Below are positions 6,260 to 6,494 of a stretch of DNA of 6,494 bases, in pieces. This stretch comes from Nitrospirota bacterium (lineage in GTDB: Bacteria; Nitrospirota; Thermodesulfovibrionia; Thermodesulfovibrionales; JdFR-85): assembly GCA_003232715.1 (NCBI GenBank), contig QIJG01000145.1, positions 1-6,494 of the forward strand, in the 5' to 3' direction. The notes below the pieces were generated by a model. It had not been told where the DNA came from and did no database searches. It worked only from the letters and a program-made list of their open reading frames with translations. The position numbers were made by a program, and so were the translations under genes. Numbering within the stretch: the stretch's first letter is position 1; the number at the start of each line of letters is the position of its first letter.

Positions 6260-6494
6260 CCTTCCCTTCTCCTTTCCAGCGAAATCAGACTTAAAGCAAT
6301 ATCTGCAATCCTCTTTACTGCATCAGGCCTTCCCAGCCCCATAGCCTTTATCCCCATATTTTCCCTCAAGCCGGGGTCATTATACAGCCTCATTATCTCC
6401 CCGGAAAGCCTCTTTCCGTTAAGCTCAACATTACGAACCATCACTGCCGCACCAAGCCTCTCAAGTTTTCCGGCATTAATCTCCTGGTGGTTTG
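6238..6494 (-). CDS. murG: MurG glycosyltransferase, C-terminal 85 residues only
   Basis: MurG transfers GlcNAc from UDP-GlcNAc to lipid I at the inner face of the membrane, making lipid II. The frame is open from the window edge at 6494 to the TGA at 6240-6238. The visible part begins NHQEINAGKLERLGAA, the end of the nucleotide-sugar-binding segment that includes the conserved (D)NHQ-type motif. It continues through a helical tail with MGLGRPDAVKRIAD, a typical MurG ending. The N-terminal lipid-binding domain and most of the UDP-GlcNAc site lie beyond the window. A GTG at 6444 would give a 68-residue ORF, but that is internal and not a real start. Position directly before murC and overlapping it fits the dcw order. 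Confidence 0.9.
   Translation of the reverse strand, partial: NHQEINAGKLERLGAAVMVRNVELNGKRLSGEIMRLYNDPGLRENMGIKAMGLGRPDAVKRIADIALSLISLERRREGCLNSSE

Noticed and set aside
1..6494. A new multi-gene system hidden in the window
   Set aside because: Every base beyond short gaps is accounted for by well-known dcw genes, with no unexplained stretch over 50 bp and no accessory gene.

Overview
This window is a piece of a bacterial division and cell wall (dcw) cluster. All its genes lie on the minus strand, so transcription runs from high to low coordinates. In transcription order they are: the 3' end of murG (cut by the window edge), murC, murB, ddl, ftsQ, ftsA and ftsZ (cut by the other edge). I found no mobile element, RNA gene, CRISPR array or defence system, and nothing that looks like a new kind of system. 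The most notable point is that ddl is broken by a frameshift.

Region by region: 6494-6238 holds the last 85 residues of MurG. 6259-4892 is MurC and overlaps the murG end by 22 bp. After a 40-bp gap, 4851-3919 is MurB. ddl starts at 3922 inside the murB stop (ATGA overlap) and is in frame to 3251. There it meets a stop, while the missing C-terminal part continues in another frame to 2977. ftsQ (2980-2207) overlaps the ddl end by the same ATGA arrangement. ftsA (2206-989) begins on the base after the ftsQ stop. A 47-bp AT-rich gap with a strong ribosome binding site, and a possible promoter overlapping the ftsA end, precedes ftsZ (941 to beyond position 1).

Together the genes cover late cytoplasmic peptidoglycan precursor synthesis: UDP-MurNAc formation (MurB), first amino acid addition (MurC), D-Ala-D-Ala supply (Ddl) and lipid II formation (MurG). 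They also cover Z-ring assembly: the FtsZ polymer, its FtsA membrane anchor and the periplasmic FtsQ scaffold. Tight packing suggests one translationally coupled operon, with a possible extra input for ftsZ.

Organism: a Gram-negative-type bacterium with moderate GC. Having murB between murC and ddl differs from E. coli, but is common in Nitrospirota, Desulfobacterota/Geobacter-like lineages and alphaproteobacteria. The FtsZ N-terminus and overall protein style recall Nitrospirota or deltaproteobacteria-like groups. This is a weak inference from memory, not a computed placement.
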